From NCBI RefSeq assembly GCF_003318165.1, contig NZ_QOCB01000082.1, forward strand, positions 1 through 33,446: a stretch of 33,446 nt of DNA, in the 5' to 3' direction. The notes beneath the pieces were generated by a model, which ran no database searches, was not told the origin of the DNA, and saw only the letters and a program-made list of their open reading frames with translations. Made by a program: the position numbers and the translations under genes. The stretch comes from Psychromonas sp. B3M02. Its GTDB lineage: Bacteria > Pseudomonadota > Gammaproteobacteria > Enterobacterales > Psychromonadaceae. Below, piece after piece: positions 1 to 12,569 of this stretch (position 1 is the first letter of the stretch; each line of letters opens with the position of its first letter).

Positions 1-64
1 ACACTGAAGTGGTCGTTGCTAAAGCCAGTAAGCCGGTTAACCCTACAATTAAATGTTTCATCAT
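1..64 (-). CDS. Start of a secreted or lipoprotein gene, cut by the window edge
   Basis: Read leftward from position 64, the sequence opens with two consecutive ATG codons and then encodes MMKHLIVGLTGLLALATTTS before the window ends. A lysine and a histidine followed by a hydrophobic run rich in Leu, Ala, Gly and Thr is the shape of a signal peptide, so the product is probably exported. Only 21 codons are visible, so the family cannot be named. The upstream stretch holds a weak purine-rich ribosome site (ACGGGAAA). A repeat element begins about 27 bases upstream of this start, so the promoter lies within or beyond the repeat. Confidence 0.6.
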   Translation of the reverse strand, partial: MMKHLIVGLTGLLALATTTSV

Positions 65-90
65 TATAGTTTCCCGTGAGTTTGTGGCTA

Positions 91-252
91 ATACCAATTG
101 TATTAAATAACTGATCTAAATTTTGCGCCGGAAAAATGGCTTAGTTAGAGGCGTAAGTTGATGTAAATGGTTGTTCCATATACGAAACTTACAACGAAAA
201 AATAAGTTGTTTTAACAAGTAAAATAGATCAGTTACTTACTATGATTGGTAT
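91..252. repeat. MITE-like element, short form, copy 1
   Basis: A 162-bp element bounded by ATACCAAT and ATTGGTAT. The two ends form an imperfect terminal inverted repeat of about 28 bp: the left end reads ATACCAATTGTATTAAATAA and the inverted right end ATACCAATCATAGTAAGTAA, both continuing into CTGATCTA. Inside, GTAAGTT (153-159) and AACTTAC (186-192) form a second, nested inverted repeat. By eye, copy 1 differs from the copy at 33280-33441 at only two positions. There is no coding capacity, so it looks like a non-autonomous mobile element or a large REP/BIME-like palindrome. No transposase in the window shares its ends. Confidence 0.8.
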
Positions 253-354
253 AAGTACCTCATCTAGACAACAATCACGTTCAAAACTTAACCATAAAAC
301 ACAAAAAATGAGCAATATAGACAAAATTTACTTGATCATTACAAAAAATAAGAA

Positions 355-374
355 TACTGTTGTTACATACAGTG
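355..374 (+). promoter_or_regulatory. LexA box of sulA
   Basis: TACTGTTGTTACATACAGTG matches the gammaproteobacterial LexA operator (CTGT-N8-ACAG with flanking TA). It lies 22 bases before the proposed ATG of sulA, as expected for an SOS-repressed promoter. Confidence 0.88.
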
Positions 375-396
375 TTTATTTATACAGGTGAATCAT

Positions 397-813
397 ATGC
401 TATCTAGATTAATGACAACAACACAAGCTAACTCATTTTTATTACAAGATTATGAGCCAGAAACAACAATAAGTGCTGAGTTAGTCAATGTGCATTATCA
501 AGAGAATAACTATCAAAAACTGTTATCGCATATACAGGCGGGTGAAGACCAAGGTTGGATATTATTCCTAGCACCACCAGGGAAACCAAACACACAATTC
601 TTTCAAGCAGCAGGCATCGATAAAAGCCGTGTATTGATGATTGATTCGAGCAAAGTAAACAATCAATTAACCCTGCTATCAGCGTTATTAAAAAGTAACA
701 ATTATTGCACCGTAGTAACTTGGGTGAACGACTTATCTTCACAAGCTCGTGCAATTATTGAAGCAGATGCGCAACAAACTAATACCAGTTGTTTTATATA
801 CTGTAATCAATAA
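397..813 (+). CDS. sulA: SOS cell-division inhibitor SulA
   Basis: SulA blocks FtsZ polymerisation during DNA damage and delays septation until repair is complete. The 138-residue product resembles E. coli SulA through the central segment: GWILFLAPPGKP, then an FFQAAGID...VLMID stretch aligning with WVQASGLP...VMQIS, and SNNYCTVVTWVNDLS aligning with GNYSVVIGWLADDL. It is shorter than the E. coli protein (169) mainly at the N-terminus and the C-terminal tail. I chose ATG 397 because AGGTGA (386-391) is a well-placed ribosome site; an in-frame GTG at 388 overlaps that site and is less likely. The LexA box just upstream independently supports the call. The gene stands alone; the next gene is 269 bases away. 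Confidence 0.85.
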   Translation: MLSRLMTTTQANSFLLQDYEPETTISAELVNVHYQENNYQKLLSHIQAGEDQGWILFLAPPGKPNTQFFQAAGIDKSRVLMIDSSKVNNQLTLLSALLKSNNYCTVVTWVNDLSSQARAIIEADAQQTNTSCFIYCNQ

Positions 814-952
814 TTAATGGTTTAAATACAAGCCTGATGGTTAAGCTTAAGAATAGATAGAGTTGAAATGAAGTATTCAAACGCATTAATTATCTTAGCC
901 GCTTGAATAGTAGAAGGTTAACTATAAGAAGCAGAAATTTATCTAGGTAAAA

Positions 953-966
953 TTGACCTGTATCAT
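953..966 (+). promoter_or_regulatory. FNR/CRP-family-like site upstream of the 67-residue gene
   Basis: TTGACCTGTATCAT matches the FNR dyad TTGAT-N4-ATCAA at four of five positions in each half. A nearly identical sequence, TTGACCTAGATCAT, occurs at 14291-14304 between sodB and grxD. The spacer 814-1082 otherwise shows only a 12-codon ATG frame at 868 that stops at once. Confidence 0.35.
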
Positions 967-1082
967 TTTTTGATGGGTTGTCTTGTTTATACTGATTTCA
1001 TAGCCTGTTTTATCAAGCAGCCATCATTACACAACAAGACTCAAACAACACTTAGCGAAATGTGTTGTCATAAGGATCGACT

Positions 1083-1286
1083 ATGTTCAAATACAGTGAA
1101 AAAACCAAAAACCTTATTAACCTTATTGGTAGCGGTGATACTGCTTATGTACCTAAAGCAATCACCTGTGCAATTAATACCTTGGATGAAATAGCCCAAG
1201 ATACCAACTTACCAGAGCAAGTCAGAGAGTCAGCGGCATTTGCTGCTGCAAACTTAGTCCTAAGTGACTATAACGATGATGAATAA
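1083..1286 (+). CDS. Small conserved-looking protein of unknown function
   Basis: This encodes a 67-residue acidic, probably cytoplasmic protein with no signal peptide or membrane segment. It begins MFKYSEKTKNLINLIGSGD and ends in an Ala-rich helix (VRESAAFAAANLVLSDYNDDE) that looks like one helical hairpin or HEAT-like unit. I do not recognise the family. The start is well supported: AAGGA (1072-1076) sits six bases before ATG 1083, and a strong terminator follows the stop by 35 bases, so this is a real single-gene transcript. An overlapping frame at 970-1194 lacks a ribosome site and is a shadow. A candidate FNR-like site lies about 120 bases upstream. Confidence 0.75.
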   Translation: MFKYSEKTKNLINLIGSGDTAYVPKAITCAINTLDEIAQDTNLPEQVRESAAFAAANLVLSDYNDDE

Positions 1287-1321
1287 CCTTTACAGATAAA
1301 TAAAACACTAAAGCAAAAAAC

Positions 1322-1348
1322 AAAAAAGGAGCATAAAGCTCCTTTTTT
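1322..1348. terminator. Bidirectional terminator between the 67-residue gene and serS
   Basis: A perfect 11-bp stem, AAAAAAGGAGC and GCTCCTTTTTT, with an ATAAA loop. It carries a T-run on both strands and sits between convergent genes. Confidence 0.9.
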
Positions 1349-1371
1349 CGTTAACTTACTATTAGTCTAAT

Positions 1372-3053
<1,682 letters not shown>

Positions 3054-3093
3054 TTTACATCCTTAAACATACGCTATTGAAACGGACTCATCG

Positions 3094-4422
3094 TTAATAG
3101 CGTTTTTTATCACTTTGTTGATCGTTATGTTTTAAATAACGTAGTTTTTCTGCAATTTTAGTTTCTAAACCACGCTCTACAGGATGATAAAACGCCATAC
3201 CTGCTAATGCTTCTGGTAGGTAAACTTCGCCGGCAGCATAAGCACCCGGCTCATCATGTGCATAACGATAACCTTCGCCATAATTTAATGACTTCATTAA
3301 TTCTGTTGGTGCATTACGTAAATGCACAGGCACTTCTAAATCAGGGTAAGCCTCTACCGCTTGTTTGGCTTTTGAAAAGGCCGTATATACCGCATTACTT
3401 TTAGCCGCACAGGCACAATAAACAGCCGCTTGAGCAATTGCCCGCTCGCCCTCTTTAGGGCCAATTCGAGTGAAACAATCCCAGGCAGATATGGCAACTT
3501 GCATCGCTCTTGGGTCTGCATTACCAATGTCTTCCGAAGCTATCGCTAATAATCGCCTTGCCACATATAAAGGGTCACATCCTCCCGCCAACATACGAGC
3601 ATACCAATACAATGCCGCATCAGGATCAGAGCCGCGCACTGATTTATGAAACGCAGAAATCAAGTCATAAAAAAGATCACCTTGTTTATCAAAGCTCACT
3701 CCTTCTCGACCTGCAATCTCCATTAATAAGGCAATATCAATCACTAACTTATCGTTATGTTGCTCGCCCATATCGCTTAATAACTCTAAGTAATTTAAGG
3801 CTTTTCGAGCATCACCTTGTACTAGCAGCGCTAACTTATCTAACACACCCTCCGCAAACTCAATTTTTTGCTCAGCTAATCCTATTGATGATTGGCAAGC
3901 TTGTTCAATCACTTCTACTATTTCTGCTTCGGTTAGTTTTTTTAATAGATAAACACGAGCCCGAGAAAGCAATGCGTTATTCAGCTCAAAGGATGGGTTT
4001 TCGGTAGTGGCGCCGATAAACAAGAAAGTACCATCTTCAATATAAGGCAGAAAAGCATCTTGCTGACTTTTATTAAAACGATGTACTTCATCAACAAACA
4101 ATAAAGTACGGCGGCCTGCTGCTTGATTTTGTTTTGCAACATCAATGGCAGAACGAATCTCTTTAATCCCTGATGTCACTGCTGAAAGTCGCTCTACGTG
4201 TGCATCACAATACTCAGCGATTAGCTCTGCTAAAGTGGTTTTTCCTGTACCAGGCGGTCCCCACAAAATCATCGAATGAGCATAACCTGATTCTAATGCT
4301 TTTCGCAGTGGTTTGTCTTTTGCTATTAGGTGAGATTGGCCAATATATTGGTCAAAGTTTCTTGGCCGCATACGTGCAGCCAAGGGTTGAAATTGATTAT
4401 CAAATGAAAAGAGATCTTGCAT
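3094..4422 (-). CDS. rarA: Replication-associated recombination protein A, AAA+ ATPase
   Basis: RarA (MgsA) is a homotetrameric AAA+ ATPase related to clamp loaders; it acts at stalled replication forks and binds SSB. The 442-residue product has Walker [10 protein letters not shown] (residues 55-63), Walker [11 protein letters not shown] (D111, E112), sensor 1 [11 protein letters not shown] (about 135-145), and the C-terminal tetramerisation region beginning around [13 protein letters not shown]. Length matches the family. Its ATG overlaps the lolA stop by one base (TAATG), which implies translational coupling to lolA. Confidence 0.96.
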   Translation of the reverse strand: MQDLFSFDNQFQPLAARMRPRNFDQYIGQSHLIAKDKPLRKALESGYAHSMILWGPPGTGKTTLAELIAEYCDAHVERLSAVTSGIKEIRSAIDVAKQNQAAGRRTLLFVDEVHRFNKSQQDAFLPYIEDGTFLFIGATTENPSFELNNALLSRARVYLLKKLTEAEIVEVIEQACQSSIGLAEQKIEFAEGVLDKLALLVQGDARKALNYLELLSDMGEQHNDKLVIDIALLMEIAGREGVSFDKQGDLFYDLISAFHKSVRGSDPDAALYWYARMLAGGCDPLYVARRLLAIASEDIGNADPRAMQVAISAWDCFTRIGPKEGERAIAQAAVYCACAAKSNAVYTAFSKAKQAVEAYPDLEVPVHLRNAPTELMKSLNYGEGYRYAHDEPGAYAAGEVYLPEALAGMAFYHPVERGLETKIAEKLRYLKHNDQQSDKKRY

Positions 4423-5036
4423 TAGCGTTGGTCATCTATCTCAATACCTGCAGGTATCTCAAACTCAAAGAAATCGTCTGACAGGTTAGAGGCTGCTTTA
4501 TTGTTACTAAGAGTAAAAGTACTTGTCTGACCTTGTGCTTCTTTAACTGAAAATTGACTGATATGGTCAGCTTTATCAAATACAAAAGTAAACTGGTTAG
4601 CATTCACTTTATTCTGATTATTAGCCACAACAAATGCACCTTCCTTCTGTTGCACATCGAAGTTTTGCCACTCAGAAGCATCAGCACCAGACAACAACGC
4701 AAAGGGAGTACCTGCAATCGCATCAGAAAAGTTCATAATCGTCACTTGTTCAATGAACGGACTGTATAACCACATATCAACACCATTGGATACAATTAAC
4801 TCCTCATCTGGTGATGTGACCTGCCAATAAAAATTACCCGGACGAGCAATGGTTAGTTTACCCACACTTTGTTGAATCAAGTCACCTTGCGCACTGATCA
4901 CTTGTTGTGAAAAATCTGCTTGCATGGTGCTCACTTTAGCCAATTTTTGTTGTAATAATTCACTGTCTGTTTGAGCATGTGCAGCAGATAAGGTGCACCA
5001 TAAAAGCGTCAAAGCGATAATTAATTTGTTTTTCAT
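4422..5036 (-). CDS. lolA: Outer-membrane lipoprotein carrier protein LolA
   Basis: LolA takes lipoproteins from LolCDE at the inner membrane, carries them across the periplasm, and passes them to LolB. The 204-residue precursor has a clear Sec signal peptide ([21 protein letters not shown], cleavage before Gln22). The mature half-barrel shows family features: TMQADFSQ near the N-terminus, [21 protein letters not shown] in the middle, and a C-terminal [14 protein letters not shown] strand. Its ribosome site AAGGA lies in the last codons of ftsK, two bases upstream, and its stop overlaps the rarA start. It is a tightly packed middle member of the block. Confidence 0.95.
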   Translation of the reverse strand: MKNKLIIALTLLWCTLSAAHAQTDSELLQQKLAKVSTMQADFSQQVISAQGDLIQQSVGKLTIARPGNFYWQVTSPDEELIVSNGVDMWLYSPFIEQVTIMNFSDAIAGTPFALLSGADASEWQNFDVQQKEGAFVVANNQNKVNANQFTFVFDKADHISQFSVKEAQGQTSTFTLSNNKAASNLSDDFFEFEIPAGIEIDDQR

Positions 5037-5038
5037 TT

Positions 5039-7570
5039 TTAATCCTTAACAGGTGGTGGAGCTAATACATCACGATTACTATTAGCGCCAGAAGGTGCAC
5101 TAATCACACCTTGAGCTTGTAATTGATCAACTAAACGCGCCGAACGGTTGTAGCCAATACGGAACTTACGTTGAATGCTCGAAATTGAGACTTTTCTAGT
5201 TTCGGTAATAAACGCAACCACTTCATCGAATAATGCATCTATTTCATCTTCGCCTTCAGGTTGTTCACCCGGTAACAACATATCTAAATCAGCGTCACCA
5301 GCTAAAATTTCTTGAATATAATTTGGTTGACCACGTTTTTTCCAGTCAGCAACCACTTTATGTACTTCATGGTCATCAACAAAAGCACCATGTACACGCG
5401 TTGGCATACCAGACCCTGGTGGCATATATAACATATCACCATGACCTAATAAGGTTTCTGCACCTTGTTGACCCAAAATCGTACGTGAGTCAATTTTACT
5501 CGATACTTGGAAAGCAATACGCGTTGGAATATTTGCTTTGATCAAACCAGTAATAACATCAACAGATGGTCGTTGTGTAGCAAGTATAAGATGAATGCCT
5601 GCAGCACGTGCTTTTTGTGCGATACGTGTAATTAGCTCTTCACATTTTTTACCCACAATCATCATCATGTCGGCAAACTCATCAACGACCACAACAATAG
5701 TTGGTAGTTTTTCTAGTTCCGGCGCACTTTCAGCCATGCTATCTCCAGGTTTCCATAAAGGATCATAGATAGGCTCACCCGCTGCTTTGGCTTTTTTAAC
5801 TACCGCGTTATAACCTGCTAAGTTTCGGACACCAATTTCAGCTAATAGTTTATAACGACGTTCCATCTCACCAACACACCAACGTAACGCGTTAGCAGCA
5901 TCCTTCATATCGGTCACTACTTCGGTTAATAGATGAGGAATACCTTCGTAAACATTCAATTCCAACATTTTTGGGTCGATTAAGATCATGCGTAAATCTT
6001 CAGGCGATGATTTATACAATAAACTCACCAACATACAGTTTACACCAACAGACTTACCTGAACCCGTTGTACCTGCCACTAATAGATGCGGCATTTTGGC
6101 TAAATCAACCACAACAGGAGAGCCAGAAATATCTGCCCCTAACACCATGGTTAATGCAGATTTATTTTCGTGGAACTTAGTGCAGTCCAATACTTCAGAG
6201 ATATACACTATTTCACGATGGCGATTTGGTAGCTCCAATGCAATCACTGACTTACCAGGGATTTGGTCAACAACACGTACACTCATTGCCGATAAAGCAC
6301 GAGCTAAATCTTTTTCTAAACTGCTGACAGTGCTCACTTTCATGCCTGGTGCTAAATCTAATTCAAAACGAGTGATCACTGGGCCGGGTAACACATTCAC
6401 TACATCCGCTTTAATCTTAAACTCCAGCAATTTTGATTCAACTAGACGTGCAGCGTTATCTAACTCCTGTTGGGATACAGGGTTCTCTTTCTTGTCCGGT
6501 CTATCCAGCAGGTCGATGCTAGGTAAAGGAGCAATATCGGTTTCAGGTACAAACCTTTCAGCAGGACGAGCATGCTCAGGCAAGTGTGAAAAGTCAGTCT
6601 TAGCCTGTTTTTTGGCAACAACAGGTTCCTCTTCTTTCTCCACCTTTTCTGCTTCAGGTTCAGCTTGCCACTCGATATTATCGATATTGAGTTCAGGTAA
6701 CTGTTCTTCTGGTTGGTCTATAAAATTAGTGCTAAGGAATGCATCATCGGCTTGATTATCTTGCTCATAAGATTGACTGAAATCGATAGCTTTTTCAGTT
6801 TCGTCGTTCTCAATTTCAGGCTCTGCTTCAGCCAATTTAGCCAATCTTTTATTTTCTTTTTCAGCTTGTTTTTGTTGTTTTTTCTCTAATTTATCTTGTA
6901 AAACCTGTTGCTTCTCAAGTAAACGTTGATCTTCTCCTTCGGCGCGCTTTTCTTTCATTTCACCTAGCAGATTTGGCAAATTAATTAACCAGCTAATAAA
7001 GTTAAGAGTGTATTCACCTAAGCCATCAATTAAACGTATCCAAGAGAAGCCAAATAAGAGCGTTGTACCTGAAATTAAAAAGGTTAATAAGATAAGGTTA
7101 ACAGCCACTAAGCTGAAAAAACCAAGCATACTTTGCGCTAATATATCCCCGACTAACCCACCCGATGGATAGTATAAATAGTCGCTGACATTCAAGGCAA
7201 TCAAAGCACTTAAACTAAAGAAGGTAAAAATAAAACCAACAATACGTAGGCTTAAATTTAAAAAATCCACATCAAAGGTGAAAGACGGCTTCCATAAAAT
7301 AGCCCAAGCAAAGGAGACGATAATCACTGGGATTAAATACGCTAAAAAACCAAAACCATAAAATAATATGTCAGCAATCCAAGCGCCTACTCGACCACCG
7401 GAATTTTGAATTTCTGCTACCCATTGTTGCTGTGACCAGCTTGGGTCAACAGGTGAAAAAGTGAATAGGGATAAGGTAATGAAGATGGCAACGAAGGCAC
7501 TAATGATAATGCCCACTTCCAGTAATTTTTGCACCCCTGAAAGGTGGTTTAATAATTTGCTATTTGACAA
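5039..7570 (-). CDS. ftsK: DNA translocase FtsK
   Basis: FtsK sits at the division septum and pumps chromosome dimers toward dif for XerCD resolution. The 843-residue product has an N-terminal domain with four predicted membrane segments (about residues 17-175), an acidic, Lys/Gln/Glu-rich linker (about 205-345), then the RecA-like motor with Walker A GTTGSGKS (500-507) and Walker B IVVVVDEF (D630, E631). The C-terminal gamma winged helix (about 780-830, [20 protein letters not shown]) reads KOPS sequences. The linker is far shorter than in E. coli (1329 residues in total). The start is TTG at 7570, preceded by AGGG; no in-frame ATG occurs before the first membrane helix. Confidence 0.96.
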   Translation of the reverse strand: MSNSKLLNHLSGVQKLLEVGIIISAFVAIFITLSLFTFSPVDPSWSQQQWVAEIQNSGGRVGAWIADILFYGFGFLAYLIPVIIVSFAWAILWKPSFTFDVDFLNLSLRIVGFIFTFFSLSALIALNVSDYLYYPSGGLVGDILAQSMLGFFSLVAVNLILLTFLISGTTLLFGFSWIRLIDGLGEYTLNFISWLINLPNLLGEMKEKRAEGEDQRLLEKQQVLQDKLEKKQQKQAEKENKRLAKLAEAEPEIENDETEKAIDFSQSYEQDNQADDAFLSTNFIDQPEEQLPELNIDNIEWQAEPEAEKVEKEEEPVVAKKQAKTDFSHLPEHARPAERFVPETDIAPLPSIDLLDRPDKKENPVSQQELDNAARLVESKLLEFKIKADVVNVLPGPVITRFELDLAPGMKVSTVSSLEKDLARALSAMSVRVVDQIPGKSVIALELPNRHREIVYISEVLDCTKFHENKSALTMVLGADISGSPVVVDLAKMPHLLVAGTTGSGKSVGVNCMLVSLLYKSSPEDLRMILIDPKMLELNVYEGIPHLLTEVVTDMKDAANALRWCVGEMERRYKLLAEIGVRNLAGYNAVVKKAKAAGEPIYDPLWKPGDSMAESAPELEKLPTIVVVVDEFADMMMIVGKKCEELITRIAQKARAAGIHLILATQRPSVDVITGLIKANIPTRIAFQVSSKIDSRTILGQQGAETLLGHGDMLYMPPGSGMPTRVHGAFVDDHEVHKVVADWKKRGQPNYIQEILAGDADLDMLLPGEQPEGEDEIDALFDEVVAFITETRKVSISSIQRKFRIGYNRSARLVDQLQAQGVISAPSGANSNRDVLAPPPVKD

Positions 7571-7594
7571 GAAAATAACCCTAAATATAAAAAT

Positions 7595-7612
7595 AGCCCG
7601 CAGGCCGAATAA
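7595..7612 (-). terminator. Weak hairpin between fadR and ftsK
   Basis: On the minus strand GCC-TGCG-GGC is followed by TATTTTTATATTT. The stem is only three or four pairs, so some readthrough from fadR into ftsK is likely. Confidence 0.25.
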
Positions 7613-7626
7613 AAAATAAAATGCGA

Positions 7627-8337
7627 TTAATCTAAAAAATCATCGGGTAATTGATCACGTAAACGTAACCAAATTTTACCACTGGCAAAAGCGGTATCCC
7701 TTACTATTTGCATGATCTGCTGACCGTTGCCCTCTTCAAATACTTTTTTAATATCCGCATAAAATGTTAAAGCGATTAATTTTGCTTCATTATTAGAAAA
7801 GTAAAACATACCCACTTTACGATATAAGTCTTGCAACCCATTTAAAATAAGTACGTAGATCATGTTATTTGATGACACCGCAACATGGTGATAAAAACGG
7901 TAATCAAATTCAGTAAACGCTTCGCTGCTTGCATCAACAGCGGGGACCTCTTCTAGAAACTCTATAATGCTTTTACTGTTATGTTTAGCAGCCATACGTA
8001 AGATGATGGTACTAATATTTGTTCGTACTGACATCAGTTGGTCAATAAAATCGCCGCGATGTTCCTTATCTAAACGAGTAATTGTACTTAATACGTTTAA
8101 ACCAGAGGTTTCCCAGAAGTCATTGACCTTAGTTGCCTTACCGTGACGTATGGTTATCCACCCTTCTTTTGACAATCGCTGTAACACTTCGCGTAATGTG
8201 GTTCTAGTAACACCAATTTTATCCGCCAGCAATCGCTCAGCAGGCAGCTCAGAGTGAATAGGTATACTACCATTCCATATTGATTCTATTAGATATTGCT
8301 CTGCTACGTCAGCAGGCCCTTTAACTTTCATTATCAT
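7627..8337 (-). CDS. fadR: Fatty-acid metabolism regulator FadR (GntR family)
   Basis: FadR represses fatty-acid degradation genes, activates fabA/fabB, and releases DNA when it binds long-chain acyl-CoA. The 236-residue product aligns with E. coli FadR along its length: the winged helix (residues 9-72) with [26 protein letters not shown], the [13 protein letters not shown] hinge, and an acyl-CoA-binding helical bundle with [14 protein letters not shown] and [16 protein letters not shown]. The start at 8337 matches E. coli residue for residue ([13 protein letters not shown] against MVIKAQSPAGFAE). It lies 57 bases upstream of ftsK, where E. coli has lrp. The nhaB gene that sits between fadR and dsbB in E. 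coli is absent. A LexA-like box lies 63 bases upstream of the start. Confidence 0.93.
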   Translation of the reverse strand: MIMKVKGPADVAEQYLIESIWNGSIPIHSELPAERLLADKIGVTRTTLREVLQRLSKEGWITIRHGKATKVNDFWETSGLNVLSTITRLDKEHRGDFIDQLMSVRTNISTIILRMAAKHNSKSIIEFLEEVPAVDASSEAFTEFDYRFYHHVAVSSNNMIYVLILNGLQDLYRKVGMFYFSNNEAKLIALTFYADIKKVFEEGNGQQIMQIVRDTAFASGKIWLRLRDQLPDDFLD

Positions 8338-8399
8338 TGTTATCTTGATTTTCCAATATATTATGACCGCATCTTAACATATTCAGTTCGCTCTATGAG

Positions 8400-8419
8400 G
8401 ACTGTTTGTAAAAACAGTA
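8400..8419 (-). promoter_or_regulatory. LexA-like box upstream of fadR
   Basis: GACTGTTTGTAAAAACAGTA keeps both CTGT and ACAG with the correct 8-base spacing and the terminal TA of the LexA operator. It is as good a match as the sulA box in this window. The ACTGTTT/AAACAGT arms could alternatively be a 7-bp hairpin. Confidence 0.6.
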
Positions 8420-8579
8420 ACATTAACTCACTTTAACATGAAATAAACGAAATATTCTAACCTAGTGATGCCCACAATTAACTCTGTTTAATTATTTTAA
8501 TAGACTGATTTAAATAAAATTAAATGAATAACTTTACCTAGTGAGATCAAAGGTTCAGACTCATTCTCAATATAGGATG

Positions 8580-8594
8580 TTTAGATTATCTAAA
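8580..8594. promoter_or_regulatory. Perfect 15-bp palindrome upstream of dsbB
   Basis: TTTAGAT-T-ATCTAAA sits immediately before a TTGACC -35-like hexamer. It fits the T-N11-A pattern of LysR-type sites, but the regulator cannot be named. Confidence 0.35.
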
Positions 8595-8680
8595 TTTGAC
8601 CTTAGCGTCTTCTGTTTATGTTGAAATTTAATGAAATACGAGGTTATATACGTGCTGAATTATTCTATTAGGAGAATCCC

Positions 8681-9217
8681 TTGAATTCAAAACCCTCTCA
8701 ATTCAAATTAAAAACACTGTCTCAACAACGTTGGCCATGGTTATTACTTGCTGCTAGCGCATTAATAATGGAAATAACGGCTCTATTTTTTCAACATGTA
8801 ATGCATCTTGAGCCCTGTGTGATGTGTGTGTATGAACGTTTAACTATGTTAGCAATAGTAGCTGCAGGTTTATTAGGTGCAATCGCACCACAAAATGTGG
8901 TAATTCGATTAAGCGCCTTTGCTGTATGGGGTGTGGGTTCTGTATGGGGATTGTTATTGGCAATGGAGCATACGGATTATCAGATGAATCCATCGCCATT
9001 TGCTACCTGTGATTTTTACCCAAACTTTCCTGAGTGGTTACCACTACATGAAATGTTCCCATGGTTATTCAACCCAACGGGCTACTGTTCAGATATCGTT
9101 TGGACTTTCCTAGATTACTCAATGCCGCAATGGTTAATTGTTAGCTTTGCTATTTATCTCGCTATTTTTGTTGTGGTTGCAGTGACTGCTATCCTACCAA
9201 GTAAAAAAGCAGCATAA
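8681..9217 (+). CDS. dsbB: Disulfide bond formation protein DsbB
   Basis: DsbB reoxidises periplasmic DsbA and passes the electrons to quinone. The 178-residue inner-membrane protein has four membrane segments and both cysteine pairs: CVMC (C46, C49) in the first periplasmic loop, and C110/C136 in the second loop within the stretch ATCDFYP...GYCSDIVW. The conserved Arg next to the first pair (YER, R53) contacts quinone in the family. The start is TTG at 8681, fixed by AGGAG at 8670-8674; the next in-frame Met is inside membrane segment 1. It is read as a single gene. Confidence 0.94.
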   Translation: MNSKPSQFKLKTLSQQRWPWLLLAASALIMEITALFFQHVMHLEPCVMCVYERLTMLAIVAAGLLGAIAPQNVVIRLSAFAVWGVGSVWGLLLAMEHTDYQMNPSPFATCDFYPNFPEWLPLHEMFPWLFNPTGYCSDIVWTFLDYSMPQWLIVSFAIYLAIFVVVAVTAILPSKKAA

Positions 9218-9229
9218 CCTTGTTACTAT

Positions 9230-9258
9230 GACTGAATAGAATATTTACCTATTCAGTC
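9230..9258. terminator. Hairpin between dsbB and the DUF5062-like gene
   Basis: A perfect 10-bp stem, GACTGAATAG and CTATTCAGTC, around a 9-base loop between convergent genes. The T-run is poor on both strands, so termination may be weak. Confidence 0.55.
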
Positions 9259-9276
9259 GTTAAATTTGCGAGGCAC

Positions 9277-9537
9277 TTATTTAAGTAAGGAGTGGTCTGC
9301 AGGTAAGTTCTTCATGATCCAAGTGACTAGCTTATGACGGATATTAGCGGTATTTTCATCTGCGGGATTAAGTGGGTTAATTAATTTATCTTGTACTAAA
9401 AGGCGATAAATGCATTCCTGTTTATCTTTTGCTGAGGTGGTACTATCGATCCCCACATAACCTCGTTTTAAAGCATAAGCGGCACCTAACTTTGTGGCAT
9501 GTTGTAGTAATTGAGACTCATTTTTAATTTTTTTCAT
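9277..9537 (-). CDS. DUF5062-like small protein
   Basis: This encodes an 86-residue soluble basic protein beginning MKKIKNESQLLQHATKLGAAYALKRGY and ending WIMKNLPADHSLLK. The pattern KDKxECIYRLLVQDKLI...NIRHKLVxWIMKxLPADH is one I associate with DUF5062, small helical proteins of Vibrio and Shewanella with no known function; the assignment is from memory. It has no signal peptide. The ribosome site AGGTGAG lies just before the ATG. It is 88 bases from the ligA stop on the same strand, with a 7-bp inverted repeat (AGTGACC/GGTCACT, 9577-9609) between them. Confidence 0.7.
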   Translation of the reverse strand: MKKIKNESQLLQHATKLGAAYALKRGYVGIDSTTSAKDKQECIYRLLVQDKLINPLNPADENTANIRHKLVTWIMKNLPADHSLLK

Positions 9538-9625
9538 TCACTCACCTTATCTATTTTCGTACCATTATATTAAACAAGTGACCTATTTATTGTCGTTAAA
9601 TCGGTCACTAATCTAGTTACCATTA

Positions 9626-11701
<2,076 letters not shown>

Positions 11702-11726
11702 TTAGGAGAGTTGTCTCGCACTAGAA

Positions 11727-12569
11727 TTATGCGTACTTCTCTAAACGAGTGCGATACTCAATAAATTGCTCAGTAGTAAATTTCTCACGTTTATCATTTA
11801 ACACTTCACAGTCAAACTCTTCTGCGACCTGCTCTACCGCTCTTAACATCATATCAAAAGATTTGTTCACACTGATGTTTTTGTTAGGCGCAGTGAAAAA
11901 GAATGAGATGCCAGGAGAGTTAAACTGCTCCATATATTCCAAATCAAAGGTACCCGGCGCCATCATATTGGCGATACTAAATAACACCTCGCCTGTACCA
12001 TCAGAATGTTCATGGCGATGGAAAATGTTCATATCACCGAAACGGAACCCGGATGTTAAAAAGAATTGTAGTAACTCATGACCACCTAATTGCCCACCAT
12101 TTTTAGCGACAACATTGAAAATAAACAGGTCAGTCTCTTCTGGTACTGATGCAGTTTTTTCTGTTTCAACTTCAATAGCTGGATCGTCATCAAGTGCATC
12201 AACCATATCGATATGCTCTTGAATCGGTAAATCATCAAACGTTGACACAACAACTGGCTCAGCTGTTGGTTTCTCTTTTTGCTGAACATTAAAGTGAAAC
12301 GCATCGGATTCATCATGTTGGTCATCAACATTTGTTGAAAACGCAACAGAGTCATAATCTCGATTTAACTTACTCATCTTAGGATTCGCTTGAACAGGCT
12401 CTTGCTCAGCTTCTTCTTCACGAGCCTGTGCGGCTAACTCATCTAACTGAGCTTGTTGTTCCGCTTTTAACGCTTGTTTGTTTTTTCTATTTAATAAAAA
12501 ACCGTGAATTAATACGCCGGCAATAGCCAAAATACCAATAACGATAAGAATAGATTGAAAGTGCTGCAT
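11727..12569 (-). CDS. zipA: Cell-division protein ZipA
   Basis: ZipA tethers FtsZ to the membrane at mid-cell. The 280-residue product starts with one N-terminal membrane anchor (about residues 5-27, ILIVIGILAIAGVLIHGFLL), followed by a charged then acidic linker, and ends with the FtsZ-binding domain (about 145-280) carrying LFIFNVVAKNGGQLGGHELL and FGDMNIFHRHE. Order and length fit the family (E. coli 328), with a shorter linker lacking the Pro/Gln-rich run. It is divergent from cysZ, with which it shares a 190-base promoter region, as in E. coli. Confidence 0.94.
   Translation of the reverse strand: MQHFQSILIVIGILAIAGVLIHGFLLNRKNKQALKAEQQAQLDELAAQAREEEAEQEPVQANPKMSKLNRDYDSVAFSTNVDDQHDESDAFHFNVQQKEKPTAEPVVVSTFDDLPIQEHIDMVDALDDDPAIEVETEKTASVPEETDLFIFNVVAKNGGQLGGHELLQFFLTSGFRFGDMNIFHRHEHSDGTGEVLFSIANMMAPGTFDLEYMEQFNSPGISFFFTAPNKNISVNKSFDMMLRAVEQVAEEFDCEVLNDKREKFTTEQFIEYRTRLEKYA

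Larger units (their letters stand above)
65..396. other. Intergenic region with repeat copy and sulA promoter
   Basis: This divergent spacer holds the short-form repeat (91-252), then about 100 AT-rich bases leading to the LexA box and ribosome site of sulA. I see no open reading frame of note in it. Confidence 0.6.
8338..8680. other. Divergent spacer between fadR and dsbB
   Basis: This AT-rich region of 343 bases has no ORF of note. It holds the LexA-like box (8400-8419), the 15-bp palindrome (8580-8594) and a possible promoter for dsbB (TTGACC at 8596-8601, then TATGTT after 15 bases). I see no clear FadR operator. Confidence 0.5.

Noticed and set aside
1005-1020. CTG-N10-CAG (CTGTTTTATCAAGCAG) before the 67-residue gene as a LexA box
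   Set aside because: The second half reads GCAG rather than ACAG and the flanks do not match; much weaker than the boxes at 355 and 8400.
970-1194. A 74-codon rightward frame overlapping the 67-residue gene
   Set aside because: It has no ribosome site, and the overlapping frame at 1083 has a good one and a matching terminator.
3054-3093. Fluoride riboswitch before crcB
   Set aside because: The 40-base gap is too short for the known aptamer plus expression platform, and I see no matching sequence.
3071-3108. Terminator-like hairpin ACGCTATT/AATAGCGT followed by T residues on the plus strand
   Set aside because: No plus-strand gene lies upstream, and on the minus strand, where the genes are, there is no T-run; listed only under crcB.
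5988-6755. 255-codon plus-strand frame inside ftsK
   Set aside because: It is antisense to a fully conserved ftsK and has serine-rich shadow composition.
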